Assembly (NCBI GenBank): GCA_016714465.1
Contig: JADKDT010000002.1
Span: forward strand, 485,458 to 549,457
Origin: Candidatus Brachythrix odensensis
GTDB taxonomy: Bacteria > Chloroflexota > Anaerolineae > J036 > Brachytrichaceae
DNA length: 64,000 bases
Direction: 5' to 3'
In this document: positions 1-8,926 of the stretch, piece by piece
How the letters are laid out: each line of letters begins with the position of its first letter
How positions within the stretch are numbered: position 1 is the first letter of the stretch
The notes under the pieces: model-generated
The model's input: only the letters and a program-made list of their open reading frames with translations
What the model was told of the DNA's origin: nothing
Databases searched by the model: none
Translations under genes and position numbers: made by a program

Positions 1-471
1 CAGCGCCTTGACAAGATAAGTTAACGTTTCACGTTGTGCGGTTGCCTCGTCGGTCGTCGGCGCCGAAAGCCGCTCAAGCAGCAGAATCGCCGCCTGATTG
101 CGCGCGCGCAGCGCCTCGTCGTCGATCTGACCCGGATACGTGAGCGGATCCGCCGCCGGCGCCGGATCGGGCGCCATGGGCGGGGGCGCGACAGGTTGCG
201 GCCGGGTGGGCGACATCGTCTGCAGCCGCGGCGGCGGCTCGGTCACCCTGGCCTGCGTGCCGCGCCGCGATGGCTGCCCCGACATGCCGGCCCGATAGTC
301 CAGCAACGAACCGTGATTGATGAGGAGTGACGTTCCGAGCTTCTGGGCCTCGATCGCGCCATCGCGCGCGAGCTGGCGCACATATTCCTGGTTGTAGCCG
401 AACTCAGCAGCGGCTTCGCGCACGGTGAGCCATTCACCACGGTCGAATGGAGAGGCGGCGGCTTTGCTCAT
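1..471 (-). CDS. Helix-turn-helix (excisionase/MerR-like) DNA-binding protein, C-terminus beyond window
   Basis: Reads leftwards from an ATG at 469-471 and stays open for 157 codons to the window edge, so the C-terminus is missing. Residues about 14-45 (WLTVREAAAEFG, then YVRQLARDG) match the small winged helix-turn-helix of excisionase/MerR-type proteins. A proline-rich linker (about 68-110) follows, then a helical segment with ARNQAAILLLERL. It is probably a cytoplasmic DNA-binding protein; the target is unknown. It lies 76 bp downstream of the coiled-coil gene on the same strand but has its own candidate promoter in the gap. There is no sign of a neighbouring integrase, so an excisionase role is not supported. 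Fold confidence is good, function low. Confidence 0.7.
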   Translation of the reverse strand, partial: MSKAAASPFDRGEWLTVREAAAEFGYNQEYVRQLARDGAIEAQKLGTSLLINHGSLLDYRAGMSGQPSRRGTQARVTEPPPRLQTMSPTRPQPVAPPPMAPDPAPAADPLTYPGQIDDEALRARNQAAILLLERLSAPTTDEATAQRETLTYLVKAL

Positions 472-500
472 GAACGGGTTCCTAGTGCCAGACTAGACGT

Positions 501-528
501 ATTGTAGCATGCGAGATCGAAGGCGCAA
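501..528 (-). promoter_or_regulatory. Candidate sigma-70 promoter for the HTH gene
   Basis: On the minus strand TTGCGC (523-528) is followed after 16 nt by TACAAT (501-506). A start near 494 would give a leader of about 23 nt before the ATG at 471. Confidence 0.4.
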
Positions 529-547
529 GTGGACCCCCGCCGGCGCG

Positions 548-2656
548 CTATGCTCCCAGTCTGTTCTCCGCCATCACGCGAGCTTGCCGTATCCAACCTT
601 CGAAGTCCGGCCGCTTGTAGAACGGCGCCTTCACCATGTCACGCAAACGCTCGGGCGAAGCGGAGCGCAGGTCGTCGACGGTCCGAATGCCCGCCGACAA
701 CAGCCTGCCCGCCATATCTCGTGTGAGGCCAGGAAACTTCGCCATGACCACCCCATTTGTCAGGGACAACTCCGTGGTCGCGCCAGGCAGAGGCGGGACG
801 AAGTCCTCCGCGTCGCGCGACCCGCGCAGGAAGGACGGCACGTCCAGATCTTCGCGCTCGCGCGGCGGGGGTGATTCCGCTTTGCCAGTCGTCCGGGCCG
901 GTTGCGTGTCCGCAGTCGATGCTCTGGTGGCGCTGCGCGGTTCCGGGCGCGGCTCGCGCATCATTTCCAACACATCCGACTCGCGCGCTCCGTTCGCGGC
1001 TTTGCGCAATCGCTCGACCAGCTGCCGCTGGTTCGCGGCGTCCTTGATCGCCGCTTCGAGCCGCTGGTTCAGCATGGTGACCTGGGCAGCCAGGCGCTCG
1101 CTCGTCCCAGATCGATCGGCGGATTCATTCTGAACCTTGTCAAGCGTGGATTGCAGGCTGGTCACATGCTGCCTCAGGCTGGCCAGGGCCGCTTCGCGAT
1201 GGCCGGCCAGTTCCTCGGCTTGCGCGGCGGCAGCCTGGGCCTTGCGCAGTTCACGGGCGAGCAGCGACAGTACGGGCTCGCCTTCGCGCTTGCTCTGGGC
1301 CTGAACGCGCTCCAGCAACGCGGCCTCGTTCGACTCCACGGCAAAGCTCGGCCGCAAATCGGCCAGCTCCTGGCGCGCATCCTTGTGTGCGGCCCGCAGT
1401 TCCCCCACGTCGCGGCTGAGTGCCTCGGCGCTGCCGCGTTGCTGCGCGGCATCCCGGGTGGCGTCCTCGGCCCGGGCCTCGACTTCGGCGAGTTTCTGGC
1501 GCAGGCGTTCAATCTGGGCGGTCTGGTCGGTCACCTGCCGGGAGCGCTGATCGGCGAGAGCAAGACGTTGTGAAGACTGCTGTTCAGCGCGCTGCAGATC
1601 GCGCTGGGCCTGGGCGAGCTGGCGGGCAAGCTCCGCCTGACCGCCCGCGCGTCCGGCATCAGCAATTTGCTGGGTCAGGCGCTGGATCATCTTTTCCTGA
1701 CCCGCGAGCCGCTCTTCGGCCCCGCGCACGCCGGCCTGAGCGGCTTCCATGTCTCGGGTTGCGCGTTCAAGCAGCCGTTCGTACTCGGACACGGACAGGC
1801 GCGCCTGTTCGGAGGTGGAGCGCGCCTGGCGGGCCTCCTGAGTGATGTGGGCGATGGCGGACAAACGCTCCACCGCGTCCCGGCGGGCCGCCTCGAGTTC
1901 GCGGTCACGCTGGGCGAGCTGGGCGCGCAACTCGCCGATCCGGGCATCGCGAAGCTCAATCTCGCGCCGCCGTTCTGCTTCGGCCACCGGCAAGACCGCC
2001 GCCGTCCGTTCGGAACCGGCCAGATCGTGCTGACTGCGGGCCAGCGACTGCTGGGTCACGGACAACTGCTGGGTCAGGCTGGAAATCACCTGTTGCTGTT
2101 CCACCCCAAGCTTGTGCGCGCGTTCAAAGCGGGCGCTCAGGTCTTTGACTTGAATCGTGAGCCGGGTTGCGTGAACCTGAGCTTCGGATAGCTGCCGCTG
2201 CGCTTGATCGTGCCGCGCTTGTTGCTCGCCGACCTGGGCGGCCAGGCGCTGCATCGTCGCGTGACGTTCGCCCGCCGCGCGCTCGGCATCCCGGGCGATC
2301 GCCCGCGCGCGCTCGCCATCGGTCTGCAGTGAGTGCGATGCCGCCTCAAGATCAAGCCCGCGCCGCTGCGCGGCATCAAGCGAGGCCTGGGTTTGGGTCA
2401 ACAGCGCGCGGGCGGCCTGCCACTGCGCGCGATAGGACTCGCGCTCGCGGGTGCGCTCCTGCGTTGCGCGCAACGCCCGGTCCAGTTCTTCGGTTGCGGC
2501 GCGAGCCGTGGCCATCGCGCGGTCGGCCTCGCGGCGCCATGCGCGGGCCTTGCCTGCCACAAGACCAAGCGCCGGCAGCGCAAGCAGGAACGCGGCCAAT
2601 ACAGCCACCAATGCTGCGACAAGCAGCCATCCAGGATCGCCAGGTTGATACGGCAT
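548..2656 (-). CDS. Membrane-anchored long coiled-coil protein with C-terminal helix-hairpin-helix
   Basis: 702 residues. A single hydrophobic segment (about 9-34) anchors the N-terminus; residues about 38-570 are a long charged heptad-rich coiled coil (many Q, E, R, A). A proline/acidic linker follows (about 585-620). The last 65 residues (MAKFPGLTRDMAGRLL, then IRTVDDLRSASPERLRDMV) look like helix-hairpin-helix units, which commonly bind DNA or mediate protein contacts. The layout suggests a membrane-tethered structural or tethering protein acting on DNA or a large complex from the cytoplasmic side. I see no enzymatic motif. No clear ribosome-binding site precedes the ATG. Exact family not recognised. 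Confidence 0.75.
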   Translation of the reverse strand: MPYQPGDPGWLLVAALVAVLAAFLLALPALGLVAGKARAWRREADRAMATARAATEELDRALRATQERTRERESYRAQWQAARALLTQTQASLDAAQRRGLDLEAASHSLQTDGERARAIARDAERAAGERHATMQRLAAQVGEQQARHDQAQRQLSEAQVHATRLTIQVKDLSARFERAHKLGVEQQQVISSLTQQLSVTQQSLARSQHDLAGSERTAAVLPVAEAERRREIELRDARIGELRAQLAQRDRELEAARRDAVERLSAIAHITQEARQARSTSEQARLSVSEYERLLERATRDMEAAQAGVRGAEERLAGQEKMIQRLTQQIADAGRAGGQAELARQLAQAQRDLQRAEQQSSQRLALADQRSRQVTDQTAQIERLRQKLAEVEARAEDATRDAAQQRGSAEALSRDVGELRAAHKDARQELADLRPSFAVESNEAALLERVQAQSKREGEPVLSLLARELRKAQAAAAQAEELAGHREAALASLRQHVTSLQSTLDKVQNESADRSGTSERLAAQVTMLNQRLEAAIKDAANQRQLVERLRKAANGARESDVLEMMREPRPEPRSATRASTADTQPARTTGKAESPPPREREDLDVPSFLRGSRDAEDFVPPLPGATTELSLTNGVVMAKFPGLTRDMAGRLLSAGIRTVDDLRSASPERLRDMVKAPFYKRPDFEGWIRQARVMAENRLGA

Positions 2657-2826
2657 GTGTGATACAAGGCGCCGATCGAGATAGGCCTTGAACCGTTTTG
2701 CTCACATCAAGCAACACGCAAGGTTCAGCCCAACCGGTCAATGTGTCAGGCATGGTATCCACCCCGGGCCTGGGCGTCAATGCTCAACTAGCACTGCGCG
2801 ATATACCTTGTATTGCACTAGAAGTT

Positions 2827-2879
2827 GGGGCGAGAATGAAATCCCCCGCGCTTCGCGCGGGGGATTTCATTCTCGCCCC
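2827..2879 (-). terminator. Perfect 24-bp palindrome, loop CTTCG
   Basis: Arms 2827-2850 and 2856-2879 pair without mismatch. It lies 18 bp downstream of the C39-like gene (minus strand), so it can act as its terminator, but there is no T-run. The tip contains GCTTCGC. Member of the palindrome family discussed in the findings. Confidence 0.8.
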
Positions 2880-2897
2880 TGTTTCCCGATAGTCGTC

Positions 2898-4736
2898 TCA
2901 GGCCCAAACCCGCCCGGCGGGCTGGGCTTGCGCGGGCCAGATCTCGTCGCGCAGCACCTCGACATAGGCGCTGATATTGAAATCCGCCCACGCTTGGGTC
3001 CCCTGCGGGTTTAGATGGAAAATCGATCCGCCCAGATAGGGCGAATTCCAGCGCCCGGGAAACTCCGAGCGCGGCACGCGCCCGGAGCGCGCCAGCTCAT
3101 CCTGATTGTCGATCAGCAACGGGCGAGCCATGACCTCGCGCCAGCGCCGGGCAAAGGCGCTAAATTCCTGGCGGGTGTATCCCAGCCCCGAGAAGCCCTT
3201 GCCCGCGTCGACGCCAGTTTCGGCGGAGACAATACCGCGCACCCGTGGATCAAAACCGCAGCGGGTGAAATACATCTCCCAGCGCCGCGCCCACCAGGCG
3301 ATGCTGCTTTCATCGAAGAGGCTGCGCGCGCCATCCTTGGTGACAGCGTAATTGTGCTGATTGAAGAGCAACGTACCCGCGTTGTAGGCGGCCGAATAGC
3401 CATCTCGTATGGCCGCGCAGATCGCCGGGTTGGTCAGGTCGGGTGTGCCGGTGGCGAATCCGCCGCCCACATAGCGCGCCTTGCCGCGGCTTTGCTTTCG
3501 GATGATCTCGGCCACGGCGATGTCAAACGCCGCCCGTTTCCGGATGGCGTCCGGCGAGTCGCCGATCGAGTCGGTCTCGTTCATCCCCAGATAGGCCACG
3601 CCCGGAGCGAGGGTCCCAAGCGTCTTGACGAACTGCTCGGGCTCAGGCAGCCAGTTCGGCCAGATTCGGCGGGCCAGCACAAAGGCGCCCTTCCCCGCCA
3701 GATCGGCCGCCACATCGAAACTGTCACAGACCGTAAACCAGCGACACCCTGCCCGGAACGCCTCCTGCGCGCTGCGCCCGATGGTGATCGTGTGCACGCC
3801 CAGCCCAATGTCCTGCGGCTGAATCGGCGGCGGGAGCCGCGGCGCGGGCGCGGGTTGCGGCGCCGGCTGGCCGGGTGGCATCGGCTGAGGCTGAATGTCG
3901 ATCCAGTTTTCATACAGCACGGCTCGGACGATGCCGCGCGCGAGGGTCTGTCCATAGCGCGGCGTCAGCGTCTTGATCTGTCCATCCCATGGATCGATGA
4001 TCATGATGCCCTTGTCCGCCGCGCCCGCCTGGACCACGCGGCCCGCCCAATTGGCCGGAAGCGCCAGAACGAAGTGCATTTGGCGCCCCGGTTGAGGCGG
4101 GTATTTCGGATCGACGCTGTCAGAGGGGAAGAAGTCAACCTCAAGGATTGCGGCCTGGCCATCGCTCAAGTGGGTCAAAACGCGCTGCACCACCTCCGCT
4201 GGCGCGTCCTGCTCGTAACGCTCCGAAAACCAGCCGATCTTGACCGCCCCGCGCGTTTCATCATCGACGTTGAAGCGCGCGGCATAGCCGCCATACGGCC
4301 CGGGCGGGAGATACCCGCCGTTGCCTTTGCGCAGATTGTTGACCTCGTTCGGCATCAAGGGCTTGTCCAGAGCCGAGTTGATCAGAATCGTGAAACAGGT
4401 CAACAGACAGCCATAGTCGCCAATCGTCACCGCAGGATCGTTGGTGTTCCCCAACAACTGCCCGCTCCAACGCGGGTCGCGCTGGCTGAGCGGAAAATAG
4501 CGCGGTGTGGATGTCCCGCGCGCGCCCATTGGATTCACGCCGGGAGCCGCCACCTGGGCGTCGGCGGCTGGCAGGTAGCGGCTGCCCGCGAGAACCCACC
4601 ACCCGTCGCGCAACTCTGCCCCGCGCAGGATATCGCCGTAGTGGGCGGCTCCGGTGATGTTCTGAATGCCCCGGTCATTTGGGCTGTTGCGCACAAGGGA
4701 GCCAGTCGGCTTGACGATTCGAATGTCGCTTGGCAT
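2898..4736 (-). CDS. C39-like cysteine peptidase fused to a TIM-barrel-like glycoside-hydrolase-type domain
   Basis: 612 residues. Residues about 1-60 resemble an SH3-like module. About 78-270 is a papain-fold C39-like domain: QRDPRW, then the nucleophile region GDYGCLLTC (Cys110), QMHFVLAL (His221) and IDPWDG (Asp248) give the expected Cys-His-Asp order. A Pro/Ala-rich linker (about 286-310) leads to a C-terminal domain of about 300 residues with GVHTITIG, YLGMNETDS and SAETGVD, resembling the TIM-barrel lysozyme/glycosidase-like domains often fused to C39 peptidases. No signal peptide is visible. Substrate unknown; peptide or cell-wall processing is an inference. It is divergent from the biotin carboxylase gene with only 28 bp between starts. 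Confidence 0.7.
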   Translation of the reverse strand: MPSDIRIVKPTGSLVRNSPNDRGIQNITGAAHYGDILRGAELRDGWWVLAGSRYLPAADAQVAAPGVNPMGARGTSTPRYFPLSQRDPRWSGQLLGNTNDPAVTIGDYGCLLTCFTILINSALDKPLMPNEVNNLRKGNGGYLPPGPYGGYAARFNVDDETRGAVKIGWFSERYEQDAPAEVVQRVLTHLSDGQAAILEVDFFPSDSVDPKYPPQPGRQMHFVLALPANWAGRVVQAGAADKGIMIIDPWDGQIKTLTPRYGQTLARGIVRAVLYENWIDIQPQPMPPGQPAPQPAPAPRLPPPIQPQDIGLGVHTITIGRSAQEAFRAGCRWFTVCDSFDVAADLAGKGAFVLARRIWPNWLPEPEQFVKTLGTLAPGVAYLGMNETDSIGDSPDAIRKRAAFDIAVAEIIRKQSRGKARYVGGGFATGTPDLTNPAICAAIRDGYSAAYNAGTLLFNQHNYAVTKDGARSLFDESSIAWWARRWEMYFTRCGFDPRVRGIVSAETGVDAGKGFSGLGYTRQEFSAFARRWREVMARPLLIDNQDELARSGRVPRSEFPGRWNSPYLGGSIFHLNPQGTQAWADFNISAYVEVLRDEIWPAQAQPAGRVWA

Positions 4737-4750
4737 GGGTGTGTCCGTGG

Positions 4751-4756
4751 TATTCT
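4751..4756 (+). promoter_or_regulatory. -10 box of accC, near-leaderless
   Basis: TATTCT ends 8 nt before the accC ATG (4765); there is no Shine-Dalgarno sequence. It fits a leaderless or 1-2 nt leader transcript. Confidence 0.45.
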
Positions 4757-4764
4757 AGCCGCGC

Positions 4765-6249
4765 ATGTTCAAGAAGATCTTGATTGCCAATCGTGGTGAG
4801 ATCGCTGTTCGCATTATCCGCGCTTGTCACGAATTGGGGATCGCCACCGTCGCCGTTTTCTCAGATGTCGATCGGAATTCTCTCCATGTGCGGCTTGCGG
4901 ATGAGGCCTTTCTGATTGGACCCGCACCGTCGCGGGACTCGTATCTGCGGATCGACCGCATTATCGATGTCGCGCGCAAGTCGGGCGTGGATGCGATCCA
5001 TCCAGGCTACGGGTTTCTGGCGGAGCGTGAAGATTTCGCGCAGGCCTGCGCCGATGCCGACATCATATTCATCGGCCCGTCTCCGTCGGCGATCGCCAAG
5101 ATGGGCGACAAGGCCACCGCGCGCGCGACCGTGAAGGAAGCCGGCGTCAATATCGTCCCGGGCACCGAGGGCGAGGCCAACCTCAGCGATGACGACTTGC
5201 TCGCGCTTGCCCCAGGCATCGGCTTCCCGCTGCTGATCAAGGCCAGCGCTGGCGGGGGCGGCAAAGGCCAGCGCGAAGTGCGCGCGCTCGAAGAGATGCC
5301 CGGCCTGCTCAAGAGCGCCCGGCGCGAGGCCGAGAGCGCCTTTGGGGATGGCGCGGTCTATCTTGAGAAGCTGATCGAGGGTGCCCGTCACATCGAATTC
5401 CAGCTCCTCGGCGACCATTTCGGCAACATCATCCACCTCGGCGAACGCGAATGCAGCCTGCAGCGCCGGCGCCAGAAGGTCCTCGAAGAATCCCCCTCGC
5501 CTGCCCTCGACGCCGACCTGCGCTGGCGGATGGGACAGATGGCCGTCCGAGCCGCGCAGGCGGTCAACTACACCAACGCCGGCACGATTGAGTGTCTGCT
5601 CGACAAGCACGGCAACTACTACTTCATGGAGATGAACACGCGTCTCCAGGTCGAGCATCCCGTCACTGAGCGCGTAACCGGCATCGATATTGTCAAGGAA
5701 CAGATCCGAATCGCGCGCGGCCGCAAACTGCGCTATCGGCAGGAGGATATCACCCAGACCGGCTGGGCGATCGAATGCCGGGTCAACGCCGAGGACCCCT
5801 TCAACAACTTCCTCCCGAGCACTGGCCTCATCACCCGCATCCAATTCCCGACCGGGCCGGGCGTGCGGGTCGAGACCGGCGTGTATGAGGGTTTCGCCGT
5901 GACTCCCTACTACGATTCAATGATCGCCAAAATCATTTGCTGGGGCGATTCGCGACCCGAGGCCATCCTGCGCATGCGACGCTCGTTGAATGAGTTCCGC
6001 ATCATGGGGGTGAAGACCAACATCCCCTTCCATCAGCAGTTGGTGGGCAGCCTGCGTTTTCAGGCCGGCCAATTCGACACGCGCTTTGTTGAAGACCGGT
6101 TCACGCTTGAGGACGTCTCGGATGACGCCGCCGACATTGCCGCCCTGGTGTCTACCCTGGTCGAACACCATCGCGGTCAGGTCGCCGTCAGCCACATCGA
6201 ACGCGGCCAACCTCTTCGCTCGAGTCGCTGGAAATGGGCAACCCGGTAA
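4765..6249 (+). CDS. accC: Biotin carboxylase (acetyl/propionyl-CoA carboxylase subunit)
   Basis: 494 residues, normal length. Carboxylates the biotin of BCCP using ATP and bicarbonate, the first step of malonyl-CoA (or methylmalonyl-CoA) formation in the cytoplasm. N-terminal ANRGEIAVRIIRA, ATP-grasp Gly-rich loop GGGGKG (163-168), and catalytic EMNTRLQVEHPVTE (289-302) are intact. Residue 169 after GGGGKG is Gln where Met is usual, a mild variation. No BCCP or carboxyltransferase gene is adjacent, so which acyl-CoA carboxylase it serves is not settled. The start is fixed by homology and by the -10 box just upstream. Confidence 0.95.
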   Translation: MFKKILIANRGEIAVRIIRACHELGIATVAVFSDVDRNSLHVRLADEAFLIGPAPSRDSYLRIDRIIDVARKSGVDAIHPGYGFLAEREDFAQACADADIIFIGPSPSAIAKMGDKATARATVKEAGVNIVPGTEGEANLSDDDLLALAPGIGFPLLIKASAGGGGKGQREVRALEEMPGLLKSARREAESAFGDGAVYLEKLIEGARHIEFQLLGDHFGNIIHLGERECSLQRRRQKVLEESPSPALDADLRWRMGQMAVRAAQAVNYTNAGTIECLLDKHGNYYFMEMNTRLQVEHPVTERVTGIDIVKEQIRIARGRKLRYRQEDITQTGWAIECRVNAEDPFNNFLPSTGLITRIQFPTGPGVRVETGVYEGFAVTPYYDSMIAKIICWGDSRPEAILRMRRSLNEFRIMGVKTNIPFHQQLVGSLRFQAGQFDTRFVEDRFTLEDVSDDAADIAALVSTLVEHHRGQVAVSHIERGQPLRSSRWKWATR

Positions 6250-6261
6250 CCGTGCGGCGAC

Positions 6262-7512
6262 ATGCGCAATAACCCCGAACGACTTGCCTGGACGGTGCTT
6301 CTCGCTGCGTTCGCGGCATTTGTCGCGCTCGCAATAGGCGTTCCTGCCGCGATTTCCTCGGTTCTCAACCAATCGACGGTCAGCGCGGCGGCCTATGTTC
6401 GCCTGCAGGCTGGACGCATTCAAACATATTCCCCGCCGGCAACCGAGCGCGACGCGCGGGTGGTCAGCCTGGAGGGCCGCGAACTGGACGAGGGCAGCAC
6501 CGTCATCGTCGATCCCGATGCGTCATCGCAGGGGCTGCTCACGATCTCGCCGGCCGGAGAGCGCGAACCGCTGGTCAGCGCCCAGGCCTATTCCGGAGCG
6601 CGGATCCAGATATGGCGGGCGAGCACGCCGCGCTTCGCAATCTCGGGGGCCCGGGATGAAGTCACCCTCATCATGTCGGCCGGGCGCGCGCAGTTCAGCG
6701 TGCGTCCGCGCAATACCCGCGGCGCCGCCGTCACCATCCTGACCCCGTACGGATACCTCAACCTGGGCGAAGGCATCTTCACGGTGGAGGTGGCGGGGGG
6801 CGAAGCGCGTGTGCTCAGCCGGGAAGGATCGCTGGTCGCGCACTCCAATCGGGCCGGTATTGCGCCGCTGTCACTGGCGGCGAGCGAACGCACGGCGTTG
6901 AACGATCAGAGCAAGGCACTGGCCAAAGCCGCCCCAGAGCGAAACCTGATTCGGAACAACCTCTTTGTTGGGGATTACACGCCCTGGGAGACCGAAATTC
7001 GCTCCGCCTCCGGCACCGACGGCCGGGTCCGCCTCGAGCTGGTTGGCGGCGAGTCCTCAATTGTGCTGGATCGCCTGGGCAACGATTTGAACTGGGGCCG
7101 GACCGGCGTCTTTCAGATCGTTGGAGAGAACGTCTCCGGCCGGGCCTCGTTACGCCTTCGAATCGACTTCAAGATCCTGTCGCAACAGATCAAAGTATGC
7201 GGCAATCTCGGCTCGGAGTGCCCGTTGATGGTCAACATCACCTTCATTGATAGGGCGGGCACCCAGCGCGAGTGGTTCCAGGGGTTCTATGCCGATGGCA
7301 CACCGACGCCCGATCTCCCGGATGTTGTGCGCGACAACCCGACGACACGGCACGTGGCCAAAACCCTCAACGCGCGCGAGTCATTCGAATCCGAGAACCT
7401 GTTGCTTGGCGAATTGCGCGATGCGCAGGTCATTCAGCGAATCCGGGTGTATGCCGAAGGACATGCGGTGCAGACCCAGGTCTTCGACGTCGATCTGTTG
7501 GTTGCCGATTAG
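6262..7512 (+). CDS. Membrane-anchored FecR-like protein
   Basis: 416 residues. One N-terminal membrane segment (about 8-31), then an extracytoplasmic part of beta-rich character. Residues about 150-195 (RGAAVTILTPYGYLNLGEG, then FTVEVAGGEARVLSREGS) resemble a FecR-type domain, which in other systems senses or binds at the cell surface. The C-terminal half (from about 230) has a jelly-roll-like composition, including FVGDYTPWE, with Cys pair 313/318. It begins 12 bp after accC and could be co-transcribed. No sigma factor gene is adjacent, so classical FecR signalling is not supported. Confidence 0.55.
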   Translation: MRNNPERLAWTVLLAAFAAFVALAIGVPAAISSVLNQSTVSAAAYVRLQAGRIQTYSPPATERDARVVSLEGRELDEGSTVIVDPDASSQGLLTISPAGEREPLVSAQAYSGARIQIWRASTPRFAISGARDEVTLIMSAGRAQFSVRPRNTRGAAVTILTPYGYLNLGEGIFTVEVAGGEARVLSREGSLVAHSNRAGIAPLSLAASERTALNDQSKALAKAAPERNLIRNNLFVGDYTPWETEIRSASGTDGRVRLELVGGESSIVLDRLGNDLNWGRTGVFQIVGENVSGRASLRLRIDFKILSQQIKVCGNLGSECPLMVNITFIDRAGTQREWFQGFYADGTPTPDLPDVVRDNPTTRHVAKTLNARESFESENLLLGELRDAQVIQRIRVYAEGHAVQTQVFDVDLLVAD

Positions 7513-7534
7513 GCGCTCCCCGGCAGCTTTTCCC

Positions 7535-7594
7535 CCGCGATGACGCCAGGGTAGCCGACCGCAATGCCGTCGGCTAACCCTGACGTCATCGCGG
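7535..7594. terminator. Imperfect 25-bp palindrome between convergent genes
   Basis: Arms 7535-7559 and 7569-7594 pair with one mismatch and one bulged base. It sits between the convergent FecR-like and OB-fold genes, a bidirectional terminator position. Its core GTAGCCGAC recurs in the hairpin at 49752-49780. Confidence 0.6.
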
Positions 7595-7603
7595 CAACTC
7601 TTG

Positions 7604-8584
7604 TCAGCGCCCCGCCAGAACGATATCGGGCGCAATTTCAGGCTGCAATTCAAGCGCCCCTCGGTATTCTGTCAAACGCCCGGAGACCACAAGCGGGTCG
7701 CCGGCCGCGAGGGTCTCTGAAAACGGTACCGCCGTCCAAACGCTGTCAAAGAGTGTCATGGTCAGTTCGCTGCCCTCGTCGCCGGCCAGCCCGATTCGAA
7801 TCCCGCCCTTGAACGGGGCCAAACGCGAGACGCGCGCCTGGGTGGTGACCCAGTCACCGAGCAGTACGCGGCTGATCGCGGAAACGGGCCTTGGCACTGG
7901 CGCGGGGGCGGACGCTGGAGCAAGCCCGCCCGGCATCAGCAACAACTGACGCCGGCCGCGGTATTCGCCAACCCCACCGGTGGCGCGCGCCCAGCTTCCC
8001 AAAATCGGTGGCGCTTCTTGTTCGCCGCCCGGCAGGTCCAGGCTCATGACTGCGTCCGCTTCGGCATTGCCATCGCGCAACGTCAGAATGCGCAACGCAC
8101 CCGCCTCGCGCACGCGGCGGATCTGGCCGATTACGGCCACCCGCTGGCCGAGGGGCAGTCCATCAAGCCCGGCCAGGCCGATCAGGTCAGCCGTCCTGCG
8201 AGTCAGGACCACGCCATCCGCGCTATTGACCACCAGGGCAGCTTCGCCATCACGAATCCGGAGCGTTCCCTCAATCTGAGCTTCATCGCCCGGCGACGGA
8301 ATGGCACTCGCCGCCAGGAGCGCCGAGGCCGCCGCCCGGTAGGCCTGGGCCCGGACGACGCCATCGGCATCCGCCACCCGAAACGAGAGATAGCTGCCAT
8401 CGGGCTCAACCGCAGGGAAATCGACGACAACCCCGGTCAGGCGCACATAGGCGAAATTCATCGCTGGCGTGATTGCGCCGGCGCTTGTCGTCGCGCGCGG
8501 CGTCGCCCTGGCCGCCCAGATCAGAGCGAGCAGGCCGGCAAAGGCCAGGAGGATGGTCAGCGCCCGAAACGGTCGAAGCAGCAT
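7604..8584 (-). CDS. Secreted or membrane-anchored OB-fold protein
   Basis: 326 residues from the ATG at 8584; an ATG at 8611 would add nine residues, but the later start places a basic N-terminus directly before the hydrophobic segment (about 6-25). The rest consists of three beta-rich stretches with OB-fold (tRNA-anticodon-like) patterns: VRLTGVVVDFP, GQRVAVIGQIRRV and GDPLVVSGRLTEYRGALELQ. Such extracytoplasmic OB modules are common in Chloroflexota and Firmicutes but their ligands are poorly known. It follows the Trm112-like remnant and NUDIX gene on the same strand and may share their transcript. Confidence 0.6.
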   Translation of the reverse strand: MLLRPFRALTILLAFAGLLALIWAARATPRATTSAGAITPAMNFAYVRLTGVVVDFPAVEPDGSYLSFRVADADGVVRAQAYRAAASALLAASAIPSPGDEAQIEGTLRIRDGEAALVVNSADGVVLTRRTADLIGLAGLDGLPLGQRVAVIGQIRRVREAGALRILTLRDGNAEADAVMSLDLPGGEQEAPPILGSWARATGGVGEYRGRRQLLLMPGGLAPASAPAPVPRPVSAISRVLLGDWVTTQARVSRLAPFKGGIRIGLAGDEGSELTMTLFDSVWTAVPFSETLAAGDPLVVSGRLTEYRGALELQPEIAPDIVLAGR

Positions 8585-8650
8585 GGCGTCAGGCCGTAAA
8601 CTGCAGCGCACGCCTGCCGGCGCGCGCCCTTGACATCCGGTTCAGCCGGA

Positions 8651-8898
8651 CTATTCCGCGGGTGGGGGAACGGGCAGATCCTCGACCTTGACCCCAATCC
8701 ACTTGTCACCCTCTTCGACCAGCATGATCGGGATACCATCCCGGATCGGGGCATTGCGCCCGTAGACCGGCTCGACCAGCCAGGCATCCTTTGCAGCTCG
8801 AGTTTGCCCGGATCCTCGCCGGGGACGCGCGTCGCGGTCGAAACGCAAAACGGACAGCGCAGGATACTCATCAATTCCGGACTGATCGGGGATGCCAT
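8651..8898 (-). pseudogene. Trm112-like zinc-finger protein, broken by a single-base frameshift
   Basis: From ATG 8898, frame one reads a Trm112-type start (ISPELMSILRCPFC, then GEDPGKLELQ). Around 8790-8792 the frame must shift by one base to continue as KDAWLVE, then NAPIRDGIPIMLVEEGDKW, ending at TAG 8651-8653. Adding one A to the AAA run restores a single ~82-residue protein. Trm112-like proteins are small zinc-binding partners of methyltransferases. The first Cys pair (CPFC) is present, but the second pair usual before the PIRDGIP motif is replaced by Glu and Tyr (VEPVYG), so even the repaired protein is atypical. A GAAGGAG ribosome site precedes the start. It could be an assembly error or genuine decay. 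Confidence 0.75.
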
Positions 8899-8926
8899 GG
8901 GCCTTCTTTGCTCCTTCTCTCGTCGC

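Noticed and set aside
1..471. Phage or integrative element at the left edge because of the excisionase-like HTH
   Set aside because: No integrase, attachment repeat or phage gene is visible; such HTH domains are common in ordinary regulators.
3015..4799. 594-codon open frame antisense to the C39-like gene
   Set aside because: Arg/Ala/His-rich composition typical of shadow frames; the opposite strand has a coherent peptidase/glycosidase-like protein.
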